Positions 36,821 to 44,810 of a DNA stretch of 64,000 bases are shown in pieces (position 1 is the stretch's first letter; the number at the start of each line of letters is the position of its first letter). A program made the translations under genes and the position numbers. The notes under the pieces were generated by a model. That model was not told where the DNA came from and did not search any database. It worked only from the letters and a program-made list of their open reading frames with translations. The DNA comes from CAWBRT01 sp963791145 (GTDB lineage: Bacteria; Acidobacteriota; Terriglobia; Terriglobales; Acidobacteriaceae): positions 186,001 to 250,000 of the forward strand of contig CAWBRT010000005.1 of assembly GCA_963791145.1 (NCBI GenBank), read 5' to 3'.

Positions 36821-37486
36821 ATGTTCTACGACCCGGAAAAGAATGATCACGGCATGCCTCACAATCCGTTCAAATCGCTGGTCGTGCCGCGACCGATCGG
36901 GTGGATCTCCACGGTAAGCGCCGATGGCGTTCACAACCTGGCGCCATACAGCCAGTTCCAGATGGTGCACTCCGAGTGTCCTTATCTGATGGTCGGGTGC
37001 GGGCAGCACCGCGAGGGCAGACGCAAGGACACGGTGGTGAACATCGAGCAGACCGGTGAGTTCGTCTTCAACATGGCGACTTACGATTTGCGCCAGGCGA
37101 TGAATATCACGGCGGCCGATCTGCCGCCGGAGGTAGACGAGTTCGAGGTCGCCGGGCTGACCAAAGCGCCGTCCGTCCGGGTCAAGCCTTGCCGCGTGGC
37201 GGAATCTCCGATCCACATGGAATGCCGCTACTATCAGACGATCCGCCTGCCGGGATACCGCCCCGAGCAGGCCGTGGACATGATCATCGGCAAGGTCGTC
37301 CTGATCCACATCAAGGATGAAGTCATCGACGCCACAGGGAAGGTCGATATCGTCAAGGTCCGTCCCTTGGCTCGGCTGGGCTATCACGATTACGCCAGCG
37401 TCGATAAGATCTTCGAACTCGTGCGGCCGTCAGAGAAGGATATCGCCGCGCTCCAGGCTGCTGCTAGAGAGGTGGTCGCGAAGTAA
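36821..37486 (+). CDS. Flavin reductase-like (FMN-binding split-barrel) protein
   Basis: A 221-residue flavoprotein of the flavin reductase/DIM6-NTAB type. The FMN-binding fold is indicated by SLVVPRPIGWISTVSADGVHNLAPYSQF (blocks VVPRPIGWISTV and NLAPYS), the TGEFVFNM strand, and the C-terminal RPLARLGYHDYA. Members reduce flavins with NAD(P)H or act as oxidoreductases; the reaction here is not determinable. The ATG has AGGAA upstream. The gene is bracketed by repeat ends, which may hint at mobilisation with the element. Confidence 0.88.
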   Translation: MFYDPEKNDHGMPHNPFKSLVVPRPIGWISTVSADGVHNLAPYSQFQMVHSECPYLMVGCGQHREGRRKDTVVNIEQTGEFVFNMATYDLRQAMNITAADLPPEVDEFEVAGLTKAPSVRVKPCRVAESPIHMECRYYQTIRLPGYRPEQAVDMIIGKVVLIHIKDEVIDATGKVDIVKVRPLARLGYHDYASVDKIFELVRPSEKDIAALQAAAREVVAK

Positions 37487-37584
37487 GGGTTCTCTAGTGG
37501 AATTCTCTCGCCTTGAACAAATGTGGGCGACCATACGCAGCCTGTGAAGCCGTGCCCTGATACAAATCGGGATTCTGAAACGTG

Positions 37585-38043
37585 CTAGTGACTCGACGGA
37601 GGCGCAGCGCCGATCTGCCTTAAATGATGAAGCAGATGGCGCAGATAATCGTTCGCCAGGAATCTCAGGGTTACCAGCTCGCCGTTGCCGATGCGGCAGC
37701 GGCTTTCCAGTTTGTCTGCGGGCAGGCGGGCGATGACGTGAGCAAGATAGCGGTTGTAGTCCGCCCAGAACGCGACCAGCGCCGGCCAGGGAACTTCCTC
37801 TGCCGCCTGAATCCGCGCCCAGCCCTCCTGGTCGTAGGCCGGGAACTCCAGCTCGCCTTGCAAGGCAGCCCGCACAAATCGCTGATGGTTGTTCGAAGCC
37901 GAATCGATCAGATGGCCGAGAAGTTGTTTCCGCGACCATCCGCCCGCCAGCGCCGGCTGTTTGCTTTCCGGCTCGCCGACCGCTCGCAGAGTGGGTTCGG
38001 TCGCGTCCACAACTCGGGCAAGTTCCGCGCTCAGTGAGTTCAT
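37585..38043 (-). CDS. DinB family protein (second)
   Basis: A 152-residue four-helix DinB-like protein with the metal-binding pattern LLGHLIDSASNNHQRF (His pair in helix 2) and a C-terminal YLRHLLHHLRQIG (HxxxH). It shares the fold with the protein at 21364-21867 but is clearly diverged. Its 3' end lies 17 bp from the solo repeat end at 37568. No operon partners. Confidence 0.85.
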   Translation of the reverse strand: MNSLSAELARVVDATEPTLRAVGEPESKQPALAGGWSRKQLLGHLIDSASNNHQRFVRAALQGELEFPAYDQEGWARIQAAEEVPWPALVAFWADYNRYLAHVIARLPADKLESRCRIGNGELVTLRFLANDYLRHLLHHLRQIGAAPPSSH

Positions 38044-38107
38044 AGGTGCATTCTACAACTACAGCGAAGGTCCCACGCCTCCTCCCATTTTCTGAGAGCT
38101 TGCGACT

Positions 38108-38139
38108 TTTTGATTTTCTATCCTCGAAAAAGTCACAAG
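38108..38139. repeat. AT-rich inverted repeat between dctP and DinB genes
   Basis: GACTTTTTGA... faces ...CGAAAAAGTC with a 12-16 nt loop, in the gap after the dctP stop (minus strand) and before the DinB leader. The A/T-rich stem is weak, so it is a possible bidirectional terminator at best. Confidence 0.4.
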
Positions 38140-38182
38140 TCTGAGATGAGGTTGGATAATTGCATTCTTAATTTTTATATTC

Positions 38183-39241
38183 TTACAGACCGACCAGCGC
38201 CAGCAGCTTTGGGTCGTACATCGAGCGGACCTCCTGGTGCAGCGGTTTTACCGCATCCACGAAGGCGCCGTGCTGTTGCGGAGTCAACTCGATGATTTCG
38301 CCTCCGGCTTGCTTGATCACCACGGCGGCGTCCTCTTCTTCCTTGACGTGCGAGTCGCGCTGCCAGGCGACCGCCTCGCCAACCGCCTGCGCCATGGCCG
38401 CCTGCAGCTCCTTCGGCCAGCCGTCAAACGAGGCGCGATGGAAAAAGATGGGACGCGACAGATAGAAGTGGTTCGACACGGTATGGTAGCGGTGGTACTT
38501 GTGAACGCCGTAGGTCACGGTGTTGGCAAACGGATTCTCCTGGGCGTCGATGGTCCCGGCCTTGACCCGCTCGATCGCCTCGTTCAAGTCCATGATCATC
38601 GGCTTGGCGCCCAGCAACTCGAAGGTGCGCGCCTGTATCTTGCTGGGCAGAACGCGAATCGTCATCCCATTCAGGTCGGCGGGAACCCGCACCGGCCGCA
38701 CCCGGTTGGAGATCTGGCGGAACCCATTCTCGAAATAGCCGAGGATGCGATAATCCATCTTCTCTTCGATCCTGGCCGTCAGCACTTTGCCGAACTCGCC
38801 GTCCATGGTCGCGCGCGCCTGCGTCTGGTTAGAGAAGATGAAGGGAAGATCGGCGACGCCCAACTCCGGCACCCGGTCCGTCATATAGCTGCTCGACTGG
38901 TAGCCGAGCGTCAGCACGCCGCTCTCGACGAGCCACAGTATGTCTTCGGCCTTGTAGCCGAGGTCCATGATGTTGTAAACGTACTTGACCTCGATGGTGT
39001 TGCCGAACTTGGCCTTGAGCTGATCGCCCATGCGCTTCAGCGCCAGGCTGAAGCCCGTGTTGGGCGGGCCGTAGCCGCCCATGATGATTCGGATCGGTCC
39101 GGCCGGTCGCTGCGGCTTCGCATTGCCTGTCCCGGTCTGCGTAGTCTTGCCGCCCGGCTTGTCTTGCGCCGCGGCCAAGACGCCGCCTAAAGAAGCGCCG
39201 CCCGCAATAGCTCCAGTCATAAGAAAGTCTCGCCTGTTCAT
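38183..39241 (-). CDS. TRAP transporter substrate-binding protein, DctP family (orphan)
   Basis: A 352-residue periplasmic receptor with a twin-arginine signal (NRRDFLMTGAIAGG). The DctP-typical core includes IRVLPSKIQARTFELLGAKPMIMDLNEA (blocks MTIRVLPS and GAKPMIMDL), TIDAQENPFANTVTYG and FHRASFDGWP; the Arg and the AQENP region bind the carboxylate substrate. No DctQ or DctM permease genes lie on either side, so it either serves permeases elsewhere or works with another transporter. Export by Tat is unusual for DctP but not unprecedented. Confidence 0.92.
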   Translation of the reverse strand: MNRRDFLMTGAIAGGASLGGVLAAAQDKPGGKTTQTGTGNAKPQRPAGPIRIIMGGYGPPNTGFSLALKRMGDQLKAKFGNTIEVKYVYNIMDLGYKAEDILWLVESGVLTLGYQSSSYMTDRVPELGVADLPFIFSNQTQARATMDGEFGKVLTARIEEKMDYRILGYFENGFRQISNRVRPVRVPADLNGMTIRVLPSKIQARTFELLGAKPMIMDLNEAIERVKAGTIDAQENPFANTVTYGVHKYHRYHTVSNHFYLSRPIFFHRASFDGWPKELQAAMAQAVGEAVAWQRDSHVKEEEDAAVVIKQAGGEIIELTPQQHGAFVDAVKPLHQEVRSMYDPKLLALVGL

Positions 39242-39284
39242 CAGTCCGCCATCAGCCGAATGAAACGCGCCCTTCTGATTCAGA

Positions 39285-40067
39285 TTACTTGCTGACCGGC
39301 TCCATGCCAGTCTTCTTGATGGTCGGAGCAGCCTGGGGCGAGGCCAGCATCTTGATCAGCGCGCGGGCGGCCTCCGGCTGCTTGGCGTTGGCCGATACGC
39401 CGGCCGCGAACACGGTGTACTTCTGCGCCTTGGGCGGCAGCGGTCCCACCACCTCAATCCCCTTCACCGGGAGAAGCTCGCTCATCTGCTGGAAGCCGAT
39501 TTGGGCATCGCCGCGCGCCACTACCTGTCCGACCGGCTCGGCGGGAATCATCTTGCTCTTGCCCTTCATCTGCTCGGCGATTCCGAGCTTCGGATAGAGC
39601 TCGTTCTGGATGTAGACACCGCTGGCGCTGTCGGAGTAGGCCACGGATTTCGCTTTCAGAAGCGTGCGCTTGAGGGCCTTGACCGTGCTGATATCCGGCT
39701 TGGGCGCACCCGCGCGGACGGCCATGGCGATGCCCGAGCGTGCCAGATCGGCGCGGCTGTCGGCCACGATCTTGCCTTGCTTGATCAGGTTGTCGAGCGC
39801 GTAGCCGACCATGATCACCGCGTCGGTCGCCTCGCCGCGCTGCAAGCGATTGGGAATCGCTTCCGGCGTGGTGCCCATCGACGGTCCCTGGATGATCACC
39901 ACCTTGTTCCCGGTGGCGCGCTCGTACTCCGGGGCAATATCCTTGAGCGCGGCGGTAAATCCGCCGGAGATCATTACCTTGACTTCGGCCGCGCCGGCGA
40001 AGGAGGCAAACAGCAGAATGCCGGCAAGGACCAGTCCTATCCTGGAAGCAATCGCTTTCGCATTCAT
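39285..40067 (-). CDS. ModA-like extracellular solute-binding protein (orphan)
   Basis: A 260-residue protein with a Sec signal (cleavage after FAGAA or SFAGA). Type-II periplasmic-binding fold close to ModA (SBP_bac_11): VMISGGFTAALKDIAPEYERATG, DSASGVYIQNELYPKLGI, VVARGDAQIGFQQMSELLPVKG, and the C-terminal FAAGVSANAKQPEAARALIKML. Such proteins bind molybdate/tungstate or organic anions. No ABC partners adjacent. A molybdoenzyme operon lies 4-7 kb away, but a functional link is speculative. Confidence 0.88.
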   Translation of the reverse strand: MNAKAIASRIGLVLAGILLFASFAGAAEVKVMISGGFTAALKDIAPEYERATGNKVVIIQGPSMGTTPEAIPNRLQRGEATDAVIMVGYALDNLIKQGKIVADSRADLARSGIAMAVRAGAPKPDISTVKALKRTLLKAKSVAYSDSASGVYIQNELYPKLGIAEQMKGKSKMIPAEPVGQVVARGDAQIGFQQMSELLPVKGIEVVGPLPPKAQKYTVFAAGVSANAKQPEAARALIKMLASPQAAPTIKKTGMEPVSK

Positions 40068-40293
40068 GGTTATGTCCTTTTGGTTGTGAATTGACCTGCC
40101 ATTGTATTGCGTTCAGGTGAATTTGCAAAACCGTGTGTCTGCTGGATACCGGCCCCGGAGCAGGCGAAAGCCAAAGCTATGTTCCGGAAAATGGCGGCGA
40201 GCGATCTTCCAATGCCGCGTCAGAGCAGCGCTGGAAACTGTATGATAGAAGCATCCAACAACGCCAACCAAGGTTGCGGAGTTACTTGCCTCG

Positions 40294-40776
40294 ATGAAAA
40301 CCGCGGAAGAGGTCATCATCCGGACCGCTGAATCGCCCGCCGACATCGAGCAGGCGCGCGCGCTTTTCCTGGAATACGCGGCCTCGCTCAACTTTCCGCT
40401 CTGCTTCCAGAATTTCGACGAGGAGCTGGCCACGCTTCCCGGCAAGTACACGCCGCCGAAAGGCACGCTGCTGCTGGCCACGTGCGGCGGCGCCATCGCC
40501 GGCTGCGGCGCCCTGCGTCCCCTGGACGAGTGCGCCTGCGAAATGAAGCGTCTTTACGTTCGTCCTGCTTTTCGCGGCCACCGGCTGGGCCGGATAATCG
40601 CCGAGCGCCTGATCGGCGAAGCCAGGCGGATCGGCTATAAGCTGATGCGGCTGGATACCATTCCCGCGCAGATGGCCGAGGCAAACCGTCTCTATCGCTC
40701 GCTCGGTTTCTACGAGACTTCGGCTTACTACGACAATCCCCATCCCGGCGCCGTTTACATGGAACTGTCGCTTTGA
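40294..40776 (+). CDS. GNAT family N-acetyltransferase
   Basis: A 160-residue acyl-CoA transferase. It has the acetyl-CoA loop RPAFRGHRLGRIIAERLI (R/Q-x-x-G-x-A/G motif as RGHRLG), preceded by CEMKRLYV strand 4, and ends with the family-typical LYRSLGFYETSAYYDNP. ATG start (40294) without a strong Shine-Dalgarno. Substrate unknown; the closest pattern is short GNATs acting on small metabolites. Confidence 0.92.
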   Translation: MKTAEEVIIRTAESPADIEQARALFLEYAASLNFPLCFQNFDEELATLPGKYTPPKGTLLLATCGGAIAGCGALRPLDECACEMKRLYVRPAFRGHRLGRIIAERLIGEARRIGYKLMRLDTIPAQMAEANRLYRSLGFYETSAYYDNPHPGAVYMELSL

Positions 40777-41125
40777 ACCCCGGCAAGCAGGATGCAACGC
40801 TTGCTTGTGACTCCACACTGAGACCAGCGCTCTCGACCGGCCCTCCGGAGCGGGCGTGTCTCCCAAGCTGACCCAGGGTTTCCCCCTCGCTGCGCTCAGG
40901 GTTCACCCTGGGCTATTTTCATTCCTCCCTCTGGGAGGATCTGCGTCCCTGGAGCTTTCCTTGGCGGGAATTGGTGTTCTCTTCTTTTATGGATGGAAAT
41001 CGTTATCCATCGGGAATGGGTGTTCCTCTCGGAGAGTGGAAACGAGAATAGCCCAGGGTGGAGCGGAGCGGAACCCTGGGTTAGATTCCCCCAAAATCGA
41101 ATCAGCCCCGTAGGGGCGGACGAAT
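40777..41125. other. Non-coding region largely occupied by a 209-bp inverted-repeat element
   Basis: No gene. The element at 40872-41080 fills most of the gap. The remainder shows nothing recognisable. Confidence 0.5.
40872..41080. repeat. 209-bp element with CCCAGGGTT...ACCCTGGGCTATT inverted arms
   Basis: Left arm CCCAGGGTTTCCCCCTCGCT... to ACCCTGGGCTATTTTC (40872-40920). Right arm GAGAATAGCCCAGGGTGG... to AACCCTGGG (41044-41080). Each arm is itself palindromic around CCCAGGG/CCCTGGG. The roughly 120-bp spacer is non-coding. Resembles a non-autonomous palindromic element; I see one copy here. Confidence 0.65.
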
Positions 41126-41500
41126 CTATTTTGGTTTCTTACTATCGCCATTGGCCGCTGCCTTCGCACGCCGCCATTCCCCCAGGGCAGGAGAGATTAT
41201 GGCTCCCAGGAGCGCCACTCCGAGTCCCACGTCGAAAGCGGGAGACCGGGAGACCAGCACCGCGCCCAGCACGAGCACCATGATCGATACCAGCCTGGCA
41301 TGATGCAGGACGTAATCGAAGACAAGAAGCAGGACCCAGCCGGCGACGATCGCCAGGCAGCAATACAGTGAATCCAGCAGTCCGAAACGGTGCCGGTGGA
41401 CGAAGCGTGCCGCACCCAGCAGAAGTAGTGCGCCCCCGACCACCAGCACGATCAGAGGGCCCCATTCGATCTTTCGGGAGGTGGTTTGGATGGAACTCAC
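41126..41500 (-). CDS. Small integral membrane protein, unknown
   Basis: 124 residues with three or four hydrophobic segments (PLIVLVVGGALLLLGAA; LYCCLAIVAGWVLLLVFDYVL; LVSIMVLVLGAVLVS; VGLGVALLGAIISPAL) and a basic cytoplasmic C-terminus ending KKPK. Composition and topology support a real gene, but no family is recognised and the Shine-Dalgarno is weak. Monocistronic. Confidence 0.65.
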   Translation of the reverse strand: MSSIQTTSRKIEWGPLIVLVVGGALLLLGAARFVHRHRFGLLDSLYCCLAIVAGWVLLLVFDYVLHHARLVSIMVLVLGAVLVSRSPAFDVGLGVALLGAIISPALGEWRRAKAAANGDSKKPK

Positions 41501-41714
41501 GAATCTTCGTCCGCCAGAGGCCTTTTTGTGACATCCGCCCCGGCTCGAACAATGTTACTGGAGTACACGGCCGCCGAAAAGCGGCTTCAGAAGGGTAATG
41601 ATTTCATCTCGATGCATCGCTCAAGCCAATAGCCCCCGCTATCGCGCGGGCTGAAGATTCTGGCTGGGCATGCCGATATAGGGAAATTAGAGACATCCTC
41701 CACGGTTGGTAAAA

Positions 41715-42810
41715 ATGATCACTCTGAAGCAATATCTGGACCTTGATCCCAAGGAACTGAGCAAGTACAGGCAACCGGATCCCAGCGAGCTGCTGGCCGC
41801 GGCTCTCATGGAGGCACTACCGTGCCGCGCTGGTTGCCATGGGAACCAGCGGAGGGCGGGCTTGCACAGCCCTGGACTTTGGTTTGAAGGAGAGCCTCGA
41901 GAAGCTTGGGGCGTCACTGTCCGAGAACGCCACTCCGGCTACCGTGCAGAAGGCCGAAAAGAGGCTCGAAGACAGCCTGGAACAATGGAGCACGGACGCC
42001 GCGGGGTACCTGAAAAACAAGGCAGACGAGGTCAAGGAAATTCTCATCGTTCTGGCGCGCGTCGTCGAGTCGTCCGCCCGGCGCGACCAGCGTTACACGA
42101 GGCAATTTGCCGAAGTCACCGCCCGCCTGAGTTCGATTGCCAACCTGGAGGACATCACGCGAATTCGTGCTCAGCTCATGGAAGGCATTGATGAGCTGAA
42201 GAGCTACACGGCCAGAATGGAACAGGAGAGCACCGATTCGCTGGAGGAACTGCGGTCGGAGATATCGGCCTACCAGTCCAAGCTGGAGAATACCGAGTCC
42301 AAGCTCGAGAAGGCCGAGTTGCAGGCCTCACGCGATACCCTGACCGGTCTCGACAATCGCCGCGCGATTGAAGGGAAACTCGACCGCCTTGTGGAGCGGA
42401 AACAACCATTCTGCATGCTGATGATTGACCTGGACAAGTTCAAGCACATCAATGACCGCTACGGACACCAGGCCGGTGACGGTGTGCTGGGGCAGTTCGC
42501 CACGGAATTGCGGGCGCAATTCCGTGCCGGCGACGCGGTCGGCCGCTGGGGAGGCGACGAGTTCATCGTGATCCTGCAATGCGGCCCCGACGAGGCGCAA
42601 GCCTACATTGACCGCGTGGAGAAATGGGTCTTCGGCAGCTACGCGGTTCAACTCGAGTCGGGCACGCGCAAATTGCCGGTACGGGGCTCGATCGGCTTGG
42701 CAACATGGACGCCCGGAGAAACAATCCAGGACGTGCTTCGTCACGCCGACGCCGCCATGTACCAGTACAAACACGCACGGCGGAAGACCAAGACAGCCTC
42801 GGCCGACTGA
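41715..42810 (+). pseudogene. GGDEF diguanylate cyclase, N-terminal +1 frame break
   Basis: The C-terminal GGDEF domain is intact: RDTLTGLDNRRAI, MLMIDLDKFKHINDRYGHQAGD, and the active-site GGDEF within GRWGGDEFIVIL, hence predicted synthesis of c-di-GMP. It is preceded by a long coiled coil (about residues 100-190). The first 36 codons (MITLKQYLDLDPKELSKYRQ...AALM) are in another frame. Removing one G near 41812 (ATGGAGGCACTAC) joins them as LMEHYRAALVAMG, a pattern common in acidobacterial GGDEF proteins. Without the repair, translation from 41839 would lack that helix. No inhibitory RxxD site is visible five residues before GGDEF. Confidence 0.85.
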
Positions 42811-42891
42811 ACAGGCCGCCTGCCCCGTCCCGAAGTTCCTTGTGCGGAAGAATCGCAGACCGCAATTATCGCTTCGACTCCTGGGAGTTCA

Positions 42892-43926
42892 TCAACAGGC
42901 GCATCCCACTTTCTTCAGAATGCCCACAGCGTATTCGATGTCGCCGCGCGACAGGTCCTTGTGGGTAACCAGGCGGAAGCTGTCGCGGCTGATCGGGTTG
43001 ACCTTGATGCCGTGCTGGAGAAGTTTCTCGACCATCTGAACGGCGGTCATGCCGAGAGGACTCACGTCCACCATGACGATGTTGGTCTGCACGGCCGCCA
43101 TGTCGACTTTGAGCCTGGTGCCATTGGCTGCCTCGGCGAGCATGCGCGCGTGCAGATGATCTTCACACAAGCGCTGCACCATGGTCTTGAGGGCGACGAT
43201 GCCGGCGGCGGCTATCACGCCGGCCTGCCGCATGCTTCCGCCCAGCATGTTGCGGTAGCGGCGCGCCTGCTGGATGAAGTCTTTGGTCCCGACCACCAGC
43301 GAGCCTACCGGCGCCGCCAGTCCCTTGGAGAGGCAGAACTGTATCGAGTCGGCGTACTGCGCCAGCTCGCGCACGTTGATGTTCTGCGCCACCGCCGCGT
43401 TGAAGATGCGCGCGCCGTCCATGTGAATGGGCAGGGAATGCCGGTCAGCAAACTGCCGAATCGCCGCCAGCTCAGCCGGCGTATAGTAGGTGCCGCCGGC
43501 GAAGTTGTGGGTATTTTCCACCTCGATCAGAGCAGTCTTCGGCCGGTTGCTCTTCCTGGACCGGACGTGCGGCTCGATCAGCTCAGGTGTCAGCTTGCCG
43601 TGCACGCCCGGCACCGGATGCGGTTGGGCTCCCGAGAGAGCCGCCATCGCCCCCGTTTCCACGCCGTAGATATGGGCACTAGCTTCGCAGATGACCTCAT
43701 CGCCTTTGCCGACATGCACCATCATGGCCGTGGCGTTGCCCTGCGAGCCGCTGGTCACGAACAGCCCGGCCTCCTTGCCCATCATCTCCGCCGCCAGCGC
43801 CTCCAGGGCATTGACGGTCGGGTCCTCGCCGTAGCCGTCGTCGCCCACTTCGGCTTCGAACATGGCTTGGCGCATCTCCGGGGTCGGCTTGGTAACAGTG
43901 TCACTGCGCAGATCAACAACCGGCAT
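42892..43926 (-). CDS. ltaE: Low-specificity L-threonine aldolase
   Basis: A 344-residue fold-type I PLP enzyme that cleaves L-threonine/allo-threonine to glycine and acetaldehyde. Family start VVDLRSDTVTKPTPEMR; GDDGYGEDPTVNALE; the HMDGARIFNAA Asp that contacts the PLP pyridine; and the PLP lysine in FCLSKGLAAPVGS. Length and motifs are typical. ATG has AGGAGC upstream. Monocistronic. Confidence 0.95.
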   Translation of the reverse strand: MPVVDLRSDTVTKPTPEMRQAMFEAEVGDDGYGEDPTVNALEALAAEMMGKEAGLFVTSGSQGNATAMMVHVGKGDEVICEASAHIYGVETGAMAALSGAQPHPVPGVHGKLTPELIEPHVRSRKSNRPKTALIEVENTHNFAGGTYYTPAELAAIRQFADRHSLPIHMDGARIFNAAVAQNINVRELAQYADSIQFCLSKGLAAPVGSLVVGTKDFIQQARRYRNMLGGSMRQAGVIAAAGIVALKTMVQRLCEDHLHARMLAEAANGTRLKVDMAAVQTNIVMVDVSPLGMTAVQMVEKLLQHGIKVNPISRDSFRLVTHKDLSRGDIEYAVGILKKVGCAC

Positions 43927-44330
43927 ACTCGTGCTCCTTTGGGCAGGCCTATGCGGCCTTTTTGCTTTTCAGGACGTAATACTGAAATCTTACCTGAAGT
44001 GCTTCTGCTGACGGACAATTGTCCGCGCAGCGACGGGCAGCCGCGGAATCTCTCCGCCGCACTCTAGCTTGTGAGGGCCGAAGCGGGGTACGAAGTCCCT
44101 GGAAGATCGGCTCCGTCTTACCAGTTGAGGCTTACACTGTATGCCAACACGGACCCGCAAATCCGCTTGACCCGCCATCGCCAAGCGGATACTCTGAGCC
44201 CATCATTGAATAGCCTGTTAGCCGCGCCGTCAGCGTTGCCGCGGTCCTTCACCACGTTCGCTTGCCGGTGCGGAAGCGGATACGTTCATTGCGGTATCGA
44301 GTGTCAATGTAGCGAAAAGGACAACTTCCA
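43927..44330. other. Non-coding region between ltaE and the molybdenum hydroxylase operon
   Basis: A 404-bp divergent intergenic region. It presumably holds promoters for both flanking genes, but I cannot pick out convincing hexamers, palindromes or a riboswitch. Confidence 0.4.
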
Positions 44331-44810
44331 ATGGAACGAGCGATCTCCTTCACTCTCAATGGCAAGCCGACGCAAGTGACGGTCGACGAGGAACGCATGT
44401 TGCTGTGGGTGCTGCGCTATGACCTCGGCCTCACCGGCACCAAGTACGGCTGTGGAACCGCCTTGTGCGGCGCCTGCACAGTGATCGTGAATAACGAAGC
44501 TGTCAGGTCCTGCGGCACTCCGGTCAAAGACGTGGCCGGCAAAAAGGTCCTGACGATCGAAGGCCTGAGCAAGGAAGGCCGCCTCCACCCGTTGCAGGAG
44601 GCATTCGTCAATCACAACGCCTTCCAGTGCGGCTATTGCACCCCGGGGATGATCATGAACGCCTACGCGTTTCTGCTGAAAACGCCGAAGGCAACCCGCG
44701 CCGACATTGTCCGCAACATGGATCAGAACCTGTGTCGCTGCGGCGCGCACCATCGCATTGTCGATGCCATCCAAGAGGCCTCCGGCGCGATGAAAGGGAG
44801 GGCGTTATGA
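44331..44810 (+). CDS. (2Fe-2S) subunit of a xanthine-dehydrogenase-family molybdenum hydroxylase
   Basis: A 159-residue small subunit. The N-terminal plant-type ferredoxin has YGCGTALCGACTVIVN plus an SCGT cysteine, and the C-terminal helical domain has FQCGYCTPGMIMNAYAFL and NLCRCGAHHRI. It transfers electrons from the molybdopterin subunit encoded by the next gene (ATGA overlap). Two-subunit organisation without a FAD subunit matches the isoquinoline/aldehyde oxidoreductase (IorAB-like) branch. Confidence 0.93.
   Translation: MERAISFTLNGKPTQVTVDEERMLLWVLRYDLGLTGTKYGCGTALCGACTVIVNNEAVRSCGTPVKDVAGKKVLTIEGLSKEGRLHPLQEAFVNHNAFQCGYCTPGMIMNAYAFLLKTPKATRADIVRNMDQNLCRCGAHHRIVDAIQEASGAMKGRAL

Larger units (their letters stand above)
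36503..37568. mobile_element. Inverted outer ends bracketing the flavin reductase gene
   Basis: TTTGTATCAGGGCACGGCTT at 36503-36522 runs into the start of the 117-bp element. Its inverse (CGCAGCCTGTGAAGCCG followed by TGCCCTGATACAAA) stands alone at 37538-37568. The roughly 1.07 kb between the two ends contains element copy 3 and one gene. It may be a composite unit or two independent insertions in opposite orientation. Confidence 0.6.
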
